A DNA stretch of 35,369 nt from Deltaproteobacteria bacterium (GCA_019309565.1 JAFDFZ010000046.1:1-35369); one strand, 5' to 3'. Shown: positions 1 to 7,240, counted from the first letter of the stretch. Numbers and translations are program-made. The notes: generated from the letters alone by a model not told the origin.

Positions 1-264
1 CGGCACGTCATTGTCAGTACCGGCTTTTTTTCGTAATCCTCGGGACTTATTCGAGTAATAGCCGTAATATCGGACCATCTGCTCGCCCCTGTTGGGGATG
101 TGGGTGACCAGCTGGGCTAACCAGTCGACAGCTTTAAAGGTTTTCGATGTCTTGCCATCCTTTGATTCATATACTACCTTCGCAATGGAATCAGCCGATT
201 GTTCGGCTGCGACATATGTCATCCGCTCTTGAGAGAAAGATGCCCGGATGATGTACTGCGCCAT
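1..264 (-). pseudogene. IS91-family (Y2) transposase, C-terminal-side fragment
   Basis: An open frame with no stop reads leftward off the window edge. It contains AQYIIRASFSQERM and later PNRGEQMVRYYGYYSNKSRG, which I recognise as the conserved C-terminal half of IS91-type HUH transposases. The upstream (N-terminal) part is missing: the frame begins at an ATG at 264, two bases from the left end of the small inverted-repeat element at 266-572, and I find no continuation on the far side of that element. The gene therefore appears truncated by the element or by a rearrangement there. Whether the 3' end is intact cannot be seen. Confidence 0.72.
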
Positions 265-265
265 G

Positions 266-572
266 AAAATAGGGGACGTCTATGATTTTATGCTTTATAT
301 ACCAATTATTTGCTGGCAAAGAGGGTAGATGTCGAGAAACTCCAGAATAGATGCAGCCAGGGCAATCCATCACCTCATCATCTATGGAATTGAGCTTAAA
401 AAAGATTTTTAGAAAGGACGCTGATAGGGGCAACTTCATAGAAAGGATTTTTCAGTCAGCGGCAAGCAGAGTATCCCCGAGAGGGGAAAGAATTGCATAT
501 GAGAATAATTTTAGGTAATAAATTAAACAGGTTAGCTACGATATGCATAAAATCATATACGTACCCTATTTT
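266..572 (+). mobile_element. MITE-like deletion derivative of a Y1 (REP-associated) transposase element, copy 1
   Basis: The ends are 28-bp inverted repeats at 266-293 and 545-572, matching at 26 of 28 positions, with the core GGGGACGTCTATGATTTTAT at the left end. Inside is a short relic of a Y1 transposase (RIDAARAIHHLIIYGIELKK). The same structure, with the same internal deletion, recurs at 1211-1504. It carries no functional transposase, so it would need one in trans. Confidence 0.75.
329..518 (+). pseudogene. Y1 transposase relic inside element copy 1 (frameshifted)
   Basis: The ATG at 329 starts MSRNSRIDAARAIHHLIIYG, the typical N-terminus of REP-associated (IS200-like) transposases. 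Compared with the second copy, an extra A in the AAAAAA run near 400 shifts the frame and gives a TAG at 410-412. After that shift the sequence still matches the second copy, through the deletion junction, to a TAA at 516-518. About 60 codons' worth of coding sequence is left, whereas family members are usually around 200 residues or more. It is non-functional. Confidence 0.65.
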
Positions 573-974
573 CACGCCTGTGATGGGGTGGTCCAAGCTG
601 TGCTATGCGGGTAGGTGCGTTATTTAATGGGTTAGTCTTACCGCCCGCTTCGCTCGAGACGTAGAGATCGCAAAGAAAAAGCTTTCAGTACTAGTGCAAG
701 AATAAACCTTATTAAACCACGTTTTATATGGAGGTGTCATTGAAAATCCCTCAGGATTCTGGTTTTTGCTTTCCAACCTCTCAGCGCAAAGCAAAAAAAT
801 AAAATAAATCCTCTACGTGCTCCGCGTCTCTTCGGTGTACACGAATATTCAGCTCCCCCTTTTAGGGAGACATCAAGCCACCTTTTTAGGGGTGGTAATT
901 GATTTTAGAACCGGAAATTCCGCAGCCTCTCGAATATGCCAGGCAGGTAGGAAAAACCATGAAATTGAGATAAG
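573..974. other. Gene-free stretch between two relics
   Basis: I see no credible reading frame or RNA gene here. The composition is mixed and all frames are broken by stops. It probably represents decayed sequence between the element at 266-572 and the gene fragment ending at 1011. Confidence 0.5.
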
Positions 975-1004
975 TTAAGGGACGCGGCTAAACGCGTCCC
1001 TTAA
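975..1004 (-). terminator. Perfect 12-bp stem hairpin after a gene fragment
   Basis: TTAAGGGACGCG at 975-986 and CGCGTCCCTTAA at 993-1004 form a perfect stem around a six-base loop. It lies six bases downstream of the stop codon of the leftward fragment at 1011-1205, where a terminator is expected. There is no long T tract, so termination strength is uncertain. Confidence 0.55.
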
Positions 1005-1010
1005 ACACGC

Positions 1011-1205
1011 CTATTTTAATCGGTACTTTTCGGGTATGGCTTCCTGATCGGCGAAGAACTCGGGATGTTCTTTCATTACTTCAATTAGGATAGACGGCTC
1101 GACGACATCGGTGGCCGGGAAGGTTTGCGGGATCTTGTTCTGCTCTTTTAAGAAGGGGATTGTTATCTTGTCATAGCCTTCGTAGGTAAGTTTCGACAGG
1201 ACGCG
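1011..1205 (-). pseudogene. C-terminal fragment of an unrecognised protein
   Basis: An uninterrupted 64-codon frame ends at a TAG (1011-1013) with good protein character, including KLTYEGYDKITIPFLKEQNK and IEVMKEHPEFFADQEAIPEK. A strong hairpin follows the stop. It is too short to be a whole gene and its 5' side ends at the left end of the mobile element at 1211, so I read it as the tail of a gene cut by that element. I do not recognise the family. Confidence 0.5.
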
Positions 1206-1210
1206 ATTTA

Positions 1211-1504
1211 GGGGACGTCTATGATTTTATGCTTTAATTACTTATAAATTGCTCGTAACGAGGGTATTTGCTGAGAAGATCCGGAATAGATGCCGTCGGG
1301 GTATTCCATCATATCATCATCCGTGGAATCGAGCTTAAAAAGATTTTTAGAAACGATGCTGATAGGCACAACTTCATAGAAAGGATTTGTCAGTCAGCGG
1401 CAAGCAGAGCATCGCAGAGAGGGGAAAGAATTGCTAGTGAGAATAAGTTTAGGCTGTAATTTGAGCAGCTTAGCTACGATATGCATAAAATCATGGACGT
1501 CCCC
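1211..1504 (+). mobile_element. MITE-like deletion derivative of a Y1 transposase element, copy 2
   Basis: GGGGACGTCTATGATTTTAT and the next two bases at 1211-1232 are matched by an inverted copy at 1483-1504 with one mismatch in 22. The interior is homologous to copy 1 (266-572) throughout and has the same deletion junction. Both flanks are truncated genes: the unrecognised fragment ending at 1205 and the helicase relic starting at 1545. Extra tandem copies of the right end follow (1497-1543). Confidence 0.78.
1268..1459 (+). pseudogene. Y1 transposase N-terminus fused in frame to its C-terminus (internal deletion)
   Basis: The 63-codon frame starts at a TTG and encodes RIDAVGVFHHIIIRGIELKK followed by IFRNDADRHNFIERI, the family N-terminus. 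It then jumps directly to SAASRASQRGERIASENK, which resembles the C-terminal helix-turn-helix end of the same family. The middle of the protein, with the HUH motif and catalytic tyrosine, is absent. The frame is still open across the junction. It cannot transpose by itself. Confidence 0.65.
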
Positions 1505-1543
1505 TTATTTACTGGACGTCCCCTTATTTACGTCCCCTTATTT
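1497..1543 (+). repeat. Three tandem copies of the element's right-end sequence
   Basis: ACGTCCCCTTATTT occurs at 1497-1510, 1516-1529 and 1530-1543. The first copy is the right terminal repeat of element copy 2. The other two look like leftover ends from repeated insertion or excision at one site. The stop codon that ends the helicase relic (1542-1544) is supplied by the last copy. Confidence 0.75.
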
Positions 1544-1544
1544 A

Positions 1545-2333
1545 ATGGACAACCGGCAAGTGACGTTTTAGCTGTTCGTCATTCAGATCATCTGCAAAGC
1601 GCAGGCTGGGCGGTTTTGCTACCTGGTCGACCATGCGCCTCAGTTCGCGAAGCCACTAATGGTGCCTTACATGCAAAAAGGGTGAAACCCGGCTGTCTTC
1701 TTCAATGGCGGTTGATGATATCAACGCTAAAAGACTGTTTAAAAGGTTCACCCGACCGCTGCAGGTCATCCAATATGTCTTCATATCTTCGAATTCTGCC
1801 ATTCAGTACCTTTAACAAGTTCTGGAAAAATAGGTGGCCTTTTAAGGCTTCTGGAAGGTCAAAGCACCAGCTGCCATTTTGAAAATCATCATTGGAGAGC
1901 TTTTTCCCGAACCATAACCAATACTGTGCTTTGATGTATTCTCCATAGTTCGAATAATTTTCGGGGTCCAATGCCTTTGCATTTTTCTGATCAACAACGG
2001 ATATGTTCGAAATCAGGCTTTTTTCACGAAATTCACCGGCGCTTAACCGAAATTGGGGGATGATACAGTCCTGGCCAAACGGTTCACCAAATATCTCAGA
2101 TGCATATTCTATCAATCGATGGCGCTCCCTGTAGCTTCCCAGGGTAGCGGAAGTGCCCACACAACACAGGTAATTTTTCGGTGTCTTGAGCCGCTGCTTT
2201 AAAGGTCGTACCAAACAGGCCAAGTCGGTCCCCTGGGCCCCATCAAAGGTGTGCAGTTCATCAACACCACCAGATAGCGCAGGAAGTCTTCAATGCCCTG
2301 ACGGAGTTGCTGCGAGAGCACGGATGGTATCAT
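1545..2333 (-). pseudogene. Defence-type DEAD/DEAH-box helicase, heavily decayed
   Basis: Leftward from an ATG at 2333 the frame gives MIPSVLSQQLRQGIEDFLR. It then jumps, with a frame change, to VDELHTFDGAQGTDLACLVR (motif II region) and YLCCVGTSATLGS (motif III), so the part carrying the Walker A motif is deleted. The frame ends at 1702. A shifted frame continues with SPFLHVRHH, an in-frame TAG, then WLRELRRMVDQVAKPPSLRF and LKRHLPVVH, where homology stops at the element repeat. The visible lesions are a deletion, frameshifts, one nonsense codon and 3' truncation. This family of very large helicases is common in phage-defence islands; the exact system cannot be named. Confidence 0.75.
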
Positions 2334-2410
2334 TTGTCCCTACCATTGAAAATTACATCAAGGGATACTCGAATATCTCAAATTATTTTTTTGTTCAATT
2401 TTATTCCGAT

Positions 2411-3646
2411 TCAACATGTTTCCGAAGGAGGCCAACTTTCGCTAAAATGTTTGCGCACCTGTTTGCTGCCGACGTATCTGGACAGCAATCTATAGTTATT
2501 GTGTTCGTAGCGGATCCTTCCGGCAATGATTGCAGGATGGATTTTTAATTTTTCTGCCAGGGATATTACTTGCGCGGCGGTTGCCCTGCCTTTGATTTGA
2601 TTTTTTTCCCAAACTTTCCTGGGGATCATGGCTTCGCGCGCCATTTCATCAGCTTCTTTTTCAATTTTATCTTCGGATACGGCATCATGTCCTCGCAAAT
2701 CCAGATCATCGATGATGATACGTTCAGATGCAGTGAGGTGCTTGGCAACATGGGCAAGCTCGTGCAGCAAACAAAACCAGAAATTGTCGATTCGGTCGTA
2801 GCGAAGCGTCAAACCGATAACCGGGGTTCCACCCTGCATCAGCATTGCCGCTCCGTCCAGATAGGTTTTGGGAAGGTGGGGCACTACAAGCAGGTGAATC
2901 CCCTGTTTTTCCAGATATTCCCTGGCTAACAGGGGTCCGTTTTCAAAATAGCTTAAACGGGCTATTTCTTTCATCGTGCTCAGCTTGATTGATCCTTTGG
3001 TATACTTTACGGTTAACGGACTTTGGTTGGCGAGGGTCAGCACACGTATACACCACGCGGTTAATGCATAGGGGTCCGTTTTGGGATTATAACGGGATCC
3101 TCCTCTGCTCCGACGGAAAAGCGCCGGTGAAACCGCTTCCAGGCCCCCTGCCTGGGCAATAAAGTCGCGCATCACCTCTTCCGCTTTTTCCGCGATATCG
3201 GGCAGTTTTGGTATCCAGCAGCGCTTGGCCATCTCGCGCAGTGGAAATTTATTCCATTCCATGTCCTGTACTTCTTCCGGGAAACTGCCCCCAGGCTCTT
3301 TCAACAGCACCTCGGCAGGTATTCCTAAGTTTTTATTGAGTGAGCGCATCATGGTCAATGTGAGCGAACGCTTACCGCTTAATACTTCGGAGACCTTGCT
3401 TTTGTTTCCGATATAGGGAACCAGATCTTTGCGCGTCAACCCCAGCTGGTCCATGCGGAATTTGATCGCCTCAATGGGGTCAGGGGGGCCAATGGGGTAG
3501 TGCTGCTCCTCGTATAGTTCGACAAGGGCAGTCAGCAGTTCCAGCTCATCCATTTCAGCAGTGCCTGGCTCTGCATCCATGAGCTGCTCAAGGCGCGATA
3601 AGGCTTGTTCGTAATCCTGTTCGGTTTTTATGAGGCGGTTAATCAT
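2411..3646 (-). CDS. higA: HigA-type antitoxin fused to an ImmA/IrrE-like metallopeptidase
   Basis: This 411-residue protein has two parts. Residues about 50-110 form a Cro/C1-type helix-turn-helix (QLGLTRKDLVPYIGNKSKVS, followed by LSGKRSLT), as in HigA antitoxins. The C-terminal half carries the zinc peptidase signature HELAHVAKH and a downstream EKEADEMAREAMIP, typical of ImmA/IrrE (COG2856) proteins. Its ATG follows the toxin stop codon with no spacing, so the two genes are translationally coupled. It should neutralise HigB and repress the pair. The peptidase may control antitoxin turnover or sense stress, but that is inference. The gene looks intact among relics. Confidence 0.85.
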   Translation of the reverse strand: MINRLIKTEQDYEQALSRLEQLMDAEPGTAEMDELELLTALVELYEEQHYPIGPPDPIEAIKFRMDQLGLTRKDLVPYIGNKSKVSEVLSGKRSLTLTMMRSLNKNLGIPAEVLLKEPGGSFPEEVQDMEWNKFPLREMAKRCWIPKLPDIAEKAEEVMRDFIAQAGGLEAVSPALFRRSRGGSRYNPKTDPYALTAWCIRVLTLANQSPLTVKYTKGSIKLSTMKEIARLSYFENGPLLAREYLEKQGIHLLVVPHLPKTYLDGAAMLMQGGTPVIGLTLRYDRIDNFWFCLLHELAHVAKHLTASERIIIDDLDLRGHDAVSEDKIEKEADEMAREAMIPRKVWEKNQIKGRATAAQVISLAEKLKIHPAIIAGRIRYEHNNYRLLSRYVGSKQVRKHFSESWPPSETC

Positions 3647-3946
3647 TTAGATCACCTCCGCATCGATTTTGTCGTACTCTTTGTGAGTTCCGACAAAACG
3701 TATAAACACGGTTTTTGAAGCATAGTTGATCCTGACGATCAGCCGATATTTATTGCCTGCAATGTTAAAGACGACCCGGTTATCCTTCAGGATGCTGGCA
3801 GATTTGTATAAATCTTTTACGTCTGCAGGAGATTCCCATTGTGCCTTTTTGGCTTCGTAGTACCAGGTCTCCAGCGGTCCCTTGGCATCTTTGTGGTTGG
3901 GCTGCTCATAAAATTCAATTAAGGTTTTTCGACTGATGACATGCAT
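3647..3946 (-). CDS. higB: HigB-type mRNA-cleaving toxin
   Basis: The 99-residue product begins MHVISRKTLIEFYEQ and contains WYYEAKKAQWESPADVK, YKSASILKDNRVVFNIAGNK and YRLIVRINYASKTVFIRFVG, the hallmark pattern of the HigB_toxin family (RelE-like fold, ribosome-dependent endoribonuclease). I chose the ATG at 3946 because family members start at this point; the frame extends six codons upstream to a TTG at 3964. It sits directly ahead of its fused antitoxin. The start codon touches a promoter-like -10 box, discussed separately. Length and motifs are normal, so it is probably functional. Confidence 0.85.
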   Translation of the reverse strand: MHVISRKTLIEFYEQPNHKDAKGPLETWYYEAKKAQWESPADVKDLYKSASILKDNRVVFNIAGNKYRLIVRINYASKTVFIRFVGTHKEYDKIDAEVI

Positions 3947-3975
3947 ACTATAAATTGTTCCCAAATCCTTGTCAA
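3947..3975 (-). promoter_or_regulatory. Candidate sigma-70 promoter of higBA
   Basis: On the minus strand a perfect TTGACA (3975-3970) is followed by a 17-base spacer and TATAGT (3952-3947), a near-consensus promoter. The -10 box abuts the higB ATG, so a normal transcription start (about 3940) would fall inside the gene. Either initiation is unusual, the toxin starts further in, or the match is misleading. Confidence 0.5.
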
Positions 3976-4003
3976 GTTAAAAGTTCCCTTTTTGGGAACT
4001 TTT
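3957..4003 (-). promoter_or_regulatory. Candidate HigA operator: palindrome plus a third half-site
   Basis: AAAAGTTCCC (3979-3988) and GGGAACTTTT (3994-4003) are perfect 10-base arms around TTTTT, just upstream of the -35 box. A third GTTCCC half-site (3957-3962) lies between the -35 and -10 boxes. This is the expected layout for autorepression by the HTH part of the antitoxin. The hairpin could also act as the terminator of the relic at 4007-4333. Confidence 0.55.
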
Positions 4004-4006
4004 TGT

Positions 4007-4333
4007 TTATTTCAGGCGGCGTTCAAATTCCACCCATGCTATTTCATAATCCTTTTCCCGGTCGCAGCGATCAAAGGGCGCCTGGTAGACAATGGTGCGC
4101 TCACGAGGTCCACCGGGCAGGGTATCGTCCGTGATGGTGCGCTCCACCGTGCCGGTTTTCATGTCCTTGATTTCGATCCATTCGGATCGGGAGAACCATA
4201 CACCATTCAAGCCCTTATTGCAGGTGAATACAATGCGGCCGTTTTGATCATACCAAGTATCGAACTCATATTGCCGTAAAACAGGAAATTGCAATCTGTA
4301 GAGAGTTATTAATTCATGTACTGTTTCAGACAA
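4007..4333 (-). pseudogene. C-terminal remnant resembling a large defence-type DNA methyltransferase
   Basis: The 108-codon frame opens at a TTG with stops just upstream. It contains LYRLQFPVLRQYEFDTWYDQ, GRIVFTCNKGL and ERTITDDTLPGGPRERTIVY, ending APFDRCDREKDYEIAWVEFE. I associate this block with the C-terminal end of very large adenine-specific (Eco57I/BREX-like) methyltransferases in defence islands; the match is from memory and could instead be a small protein of such islands. No catalytic NPPF/NPPY motif is present here. It points the same way as the helicase relic at 1545-2333, so both may come from one lost system that higBA now interrupts. Confidence 0.5.
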
Positions 4334-4606
4334 GTCAAGAGAAAAAAGGTGTTAGTCTGATACGTCTCCTTCAGCCATAGCCACCAAGGCTCTATTTGCG
4401 TTTAGTCTTTGTTCTTTGACAATTTGGATCATCCTGCTGTGATCACCGATTTAATTCCCATCCAATTCCACCGATATAATTTTCCGCCACCTTCAACGGT
4501 TTAATTCCATCCATTTGATTCGCTTCATTTAAATTCATTTAAATCAGATGAGAAATAAAGTATCCATATAGTTGTTTTTACTCATCGCTTTGATTGGAGC
4601 AGCCAT

Positions 4607-4723
4607 ATGGAGCAGATTCCCTGTGTTCACTGCGGCAAGTTTTTTATTCCTCGCAACCGCAGACAGAACTACTATACCGAGCCAGGCTGCCAGCGTGCGC
4701 GATTATCTGTTGAGGATCCGTGA
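4607..4723 (+). pseudogene. Truncated zinc-ribbon protein of a mobile-element type
   Basis: The 38-codon frame reads MEQIPCVHCGKFFIPRNRRQ, then NYYTEPGCQRARLSVEDP. The CxxC pair and the TEPxCQRAR motif match small zinc-ribbon proteins that usually accompany integrase-type transposons in related bacteria, where they are longer and have a second Cys in place of the second Tyr of NYY. Here that Cys is missing and the protein stops early, so it is probably a dead fragment. A weak GGAG lies upstream of the ATG. Confidence 0.5.
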
Positions 4724-5495
4724 ATCTGGAAAGCAGCCACAGCCCTTTATCCGGTTTGAATCCCTTCCCGCAGAGCAGATGCACCTGCGGACTCTATAAC
4801 CGCTCGCTATAAATAGCTGCGCTCTCAATGACTGCTGGCGGAATTCTTAACCGGTGGAAGTGGCTGGGCTTTATGTCGGTGATACCATTTAAGATGATCT
4901 TCTTTTACTGTAATAGCTTTGTCCGATTCATTTAGTCTCTTATTAATAGCATCGAGGATGCTGCAGTGACCAAAATGTCAAAAATGATTGTCCTCAAAAT
5001 GTAGCGTAAAGATAAATGGGAACAATACTAGAAACAAAAACTGGGCATCGATGGAAATTTCAACATCCAAATCATTAAAACTGAAATTCATGCATGCCAT
5101 AACTTTTGAACATTACCAAATTTTTATGGGCTACAATTTTCGTTCACGGAATACGGGATGAATACGGCCCCCGTTGTGAATCAGCTAGATCCCCGGCTTT
5201 CCGTGACATTCTCAAAAACCTTAATCGCTTTTCACGGCACTATAGTAGGAACAATAGTCCTTGTCATGTTGATCGTTGTCGTTTCGTTGTAATAAGTAGG
5301 AATTATGGGCCAAACCTGTCGGCGATTTGCCGGTCAGCCAGCATCCCTGACTGCCACTCAACTAATAGTTGAGCAGGTCCCGCTTTGTTTTGTCCGATGC
5401 CGAAACTGTCGCGGCATGCCTCAAAGCTTCATAGCTTCCTTCTAACATAACGAAAGTAGGCCGTTAAACCCTAGTCGAAATTTGACACCTAAAAC
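4724..5495. other. Gene-poor decayed stretch with two doubtful tiny ORFs
   Basis: No confident gene is present. Two consecutive rightward ORFs could be read. One at 5158-5292 (44 codons) ends in a hydrophobic helix (TIVGTIVLVMLIVVVSL). One at 5305-5445 (46 codons) has an AGGA upstream of its ATG and a CFVRCRNC cluster. Neither resembles a family I know, and they may be chance frames in decayed DNA. Confidence 0.35.
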
Positions 5496-6011
5496 TTATC
5501 GTCCCTCGGTTATGCGATAGGCCTTTTTCTCAAGAAAGCTTCCCAGCAGCATGGAACTTGCGATCACAAGAGGCAGGGACACCAGCAGGCGGATCAGGGA
5601 AAATTTGATGCCCAAAAAAGATGCTTCGAATATGGTCATGGGAATCCGGCATATAGCCGAAGCGGAGATATAGGTGAAAATAACACTCAATCTTGCCCCT
5701 TTATGGTACAGCGAACAGGCCACCGGAAAGGCCACATATAGGCCTCCGACGGTGGTACCCGCAAGCAGCAAACCCCAGATGTAACCCCGGATGCTCGATT
5801 CGGCCCCCATATGCTTCTCTACAGTTTCCTTTTTAACCCACACATCGAAAAGGCCTATAAGTATGAAGGCACATGGCAGGATCTTTAGCATCTGGATGGA
5901 AAATAAGATGAAATTTTGAGCGATTCTTTCACCGGGAGCAAAGCCCAAGGTACTGGATACAATGACAAATCCGATGTAGCTGCTGAATAGAAGCAATTTT
6001 GCCTTTTTCAT
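5496..6011 (-). CDS. ArsP-like permease, C-terminal half-protein
   Basis: This 171-residue protein has about five hydrophobic segments and belongs to the ArsP/DUF318 permease type (organoarsenical or related efflux, inner membrane). The conserved stretch TTVGGLYVAFPVACSLYHKG, followed by a hydrophobic helix, resembles the second half of a full ArsP. It overlaps the preceding gene by four bases (ATGA), so the two halves are translated together and presumably assemble into one transporter. Half-size pairs of this kind are known in the family. The substrate cannot be determined; the ArsR gene just upstream suggests a thiol-reactive metalloid or metal. Confidence 0.7.
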   Translation of the reverse strand: MKKAKLLLFSSYIGFVIVSSTLGFAPGERIAQNFILFSIQMLKILPCAFILIGLFDVWVKKETVEKHMGAESSIRGYIWGLLLAGTTVGGLYVAFPVACSLYHKGARLSVIFTYISASAICRIPMTIFEASFLGIKFSLIRLLVSLPLVIASSMLLGSFLEKKAYRITEGR

Positions 6012-6493
6012 AAAAGAATCTCGCCGAAAAACAAACCGGTCGCCACCGCCACCACAAGGGCTATGACAAAACTGATCAGGTTGCGGATCAACGCCACTTT
6101 GCCACCAAGATATGTTTTTTCAACCGGATAGGTCATAACTCCCACCATCATAAGGGTGGTGCTAAAAGCAGACAACACCATATAGGCAACACCCTTATTA
6201 AGCAGAATTCCGCACAACGGATAGGCGATAAAGCCTGGCATCAATGCGATAGAACCCAGGCCGGCTCCGATCAGCACACCGATATACCGATTGGTATTCC
6301 CAAGGTAGTTCGATATAACGCTATCTGGAATCAAAAATAAAGTGATGGACACAAAAATGAGCATCGTCACAAATGCGGGAAGAATTTTAATAAACCGCTT
6401 AAGCGCGATACGAAGAGCATTGATTGTTTTTTTGCGGTCAAAAACAAAGGAAAGAGCAACCGCCGCTGCTGTGACAGCATACAAATAATACAT
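6008..6493 (-). CDS. ArsP-like permease, N-terminal half-protein
   Basis: I chose the ATG at 6493 (MYYLYAVTAAAVALSFVFDR); the open frame extends upstream to 6583, but that part lacks family character. The 161-residue product has about five membrane segments. IKILPAFVTMLIFVSITLFL and the AGLGSIALMPGFIAYPLCG block match the first half of ArsP/DUF318 permeases. It is followed by, and overlaps, the other half-permease. It lies 112 bases downstream of the ArsR/Cys-rich gene on the same strand, so it is likely regulated by ArsR. Confidence 0.7.
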   Translation of the reverse strand: MYYLYAVTAAAVALSFVFDRKKTINALRIALKRFIKILPAFVTMLIFVSITLFLIPDSVISNYLGNTNRYIGVLIGAGLGSIALMPGFIAYPLCGILLNKGVAYMVLSAFSTTLMMVGVMTYPVEKTYLGGKVALIRNLISFVIALVVAVATGLFFGEILL

Positions 6494-6605
6494 GGTAACT
6501 CGCTGCTTATAGCAAAAATAACAAGCTTCGGCTATGAACCAGAATCTACATAATACTCGGGGTGTGTGCCCGCTGCAGCCCACTGCCGTCTGATCACAGT
6601 TTCAG

Positions 6606-6731
6606 CTACTTTTTTTCCGTCTCACAGGGATGCTCTCGGGTATCACCGTGACATTCCCGAATCTGCTCAGGGCTGCAATCCTCTGGTTTTCCTTTCAACT
6701 TTTCCGGATGTTCGCAGCAGTCTTTACACAT
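6606..6731 (-). CDS. 41-residue Cys-rich metal-binding protein, nested at the arsR 3' end
   Basis: The internal ATG at 6731 is preceded by AAAGGGGGTGATTCAT, close to an ideal Shine-Dalgarno sequence, so this piece is very likely translated separately. The product starts MCKDCCEHPEKLKGKPEDCS and ends with a CHGD and a HPC motif: six Cys plus His, suited to binding soft metals or arsenite. Similar short proteins next to ArsR/ArsP genes are known to me in anaerobes. It shares frame with arsR, and the loss of one AAAC unit upstream would make arsR stop at a TGA that overlaps this ribosome site. Confidence 0.6.
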   Translation of the reverse strand: MCKDCCEHPEKLKGKPEDCSPEQIRECHGDTREHPCETEKK

Positions 6732-7070
6732 ATGAATCACCCCCTTTGTCGTTTGTTTGTTTGTTTGAGGCGATGTCCTGAAACAGACTCCTTCAGATGC
6801 CTTTTCTCGGGCCGCCATCTGTTTCAAATCATCGGCGATCTTTTCCAGCACATCGGTCTTAACCGTGTAATGGGTCCAGTACCCTCTTTTTTCTCCTCGC
6901 ACCAGCCCGGCTTCTCTAAGCACTCTAAGATGTTGAGATATGGCCGCTTCGGATACTTTCAAACGCCGTGCAAGTGCCCCGACACACAGATCATGACCCA
7001 AAAGAAGCTCAATGATCTTAAACCGGGTTGCATCGCCAAGGGCCTTAAAACATGTTGAAAAAGGTGACAT
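6606..7070 (-). CDS. arsR: ArsR/SmtB-family repressor with an in-frame Cys-rich tail
   Basis: Residues 1-90 are a winged helix of the ArsR family: FKALGDATRFKIIELLLGHD, then the recognition helix around VSEAAISQHLRVLREAGLV and the wing EKRGYWTHYTV. The usual ELCVC metal site is altered to DLCVGAL, leaving Cys7 and Cys29. The frame runs on through a (CAAA) repeat into a 41-residue tail with six cysteines (CKDCCEHPEKLKGKPEDC, EQIRECHGD, HPC). The tail also has its own strong ribosome site, so the long protein may be a fusion created by repeat slippage. The protein probably represses itself, the permease pair and perhaps the divergent acr3. Confidence 0.82.
   Translation of the reverse strand: MSPFSTCFKALGDATRFKIIELLLGHDLCVGALARRLKVSEAAISQHLRVLREAGLVRGEKRGYWTHYTVKTDVLEKIADDLKQMAAREKASEGVCFRTSPQTNKQTTKGVIHMCKDCCEHPEKLKGKPEDCSPEQIRECHGDTREHPCETEKK
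6751..6767 (-). repeat. Tetranucleotide tract joining arsR to its Cys-rich tail
   Basis: Four GTTT units plus G on the plus strand (AAAC on the coding strand) sit exactly between the ArsR domain and the tail. Unit number decides the frame: the present count gives a fusion, one unit fewer gives a stop at the ribosome site of the tail gene. Confidence 0.7.
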
Positions 7071-7077
7071 GCAAAAC

Positions 7078-7129
7078 TATTTAAGTAAAATTTTAATTAA
7101 ATCTTAATTGACTTAAATATTCATGTCAA
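7078..7129 (-). promoter_or_regulatory. arsR promoter with overlapping ArsR-type operator
   Basis: On the minus strand TTGACA (7129-7124), a 17-base spacer and TAAGAT (7106-7101) form a good sigma-70 promoter, predicting a start near 7094 and a 24-base leader. A perfect 9-base inverted repeat, TATTTAAGT (7078-7086) and ACTTAAATA (7111-7119), overlaps the spacer and leader. That fits autorepression by ArsR. No Shine-Dalgarno is visible before the arsR ATG. Confidence 0.6.
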
Positions 7130-7211
7130 GGATCTTTTTCCAATTTTATTTTTCCATCGATTCTTGTCATGAAATGTAACTGTCGCTGCCGTAAAAGAAA
7201 CAGCAGGTGTG

Positions 7212-7240
7212 TTGACATGTATCGAATTTGTTTATATCAC
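7212..7240 (+). promoter_or_regulatory. Candidate promoter of the acr3 derivative
   Basis: TTGACA (7212-7217), 17 bases, then TATCAC (7235-7240) lie about 75 bases upstream of the acr3 ATG. The -10 match is moderate. Confidence 0.4.

Noticed and set aside
1481..1882. 133-codon rightward ORF across the element end
   Set aside because: It runs through the tandem element ends and then antisense to the helicase relic, whose motifs read on the other strand.
4978..5100. 40-codon leftward ORF with a hydrophobic middle
   Set aside because: There is no ribosome site and no family resemblance, and it lies in a region of broken frames.
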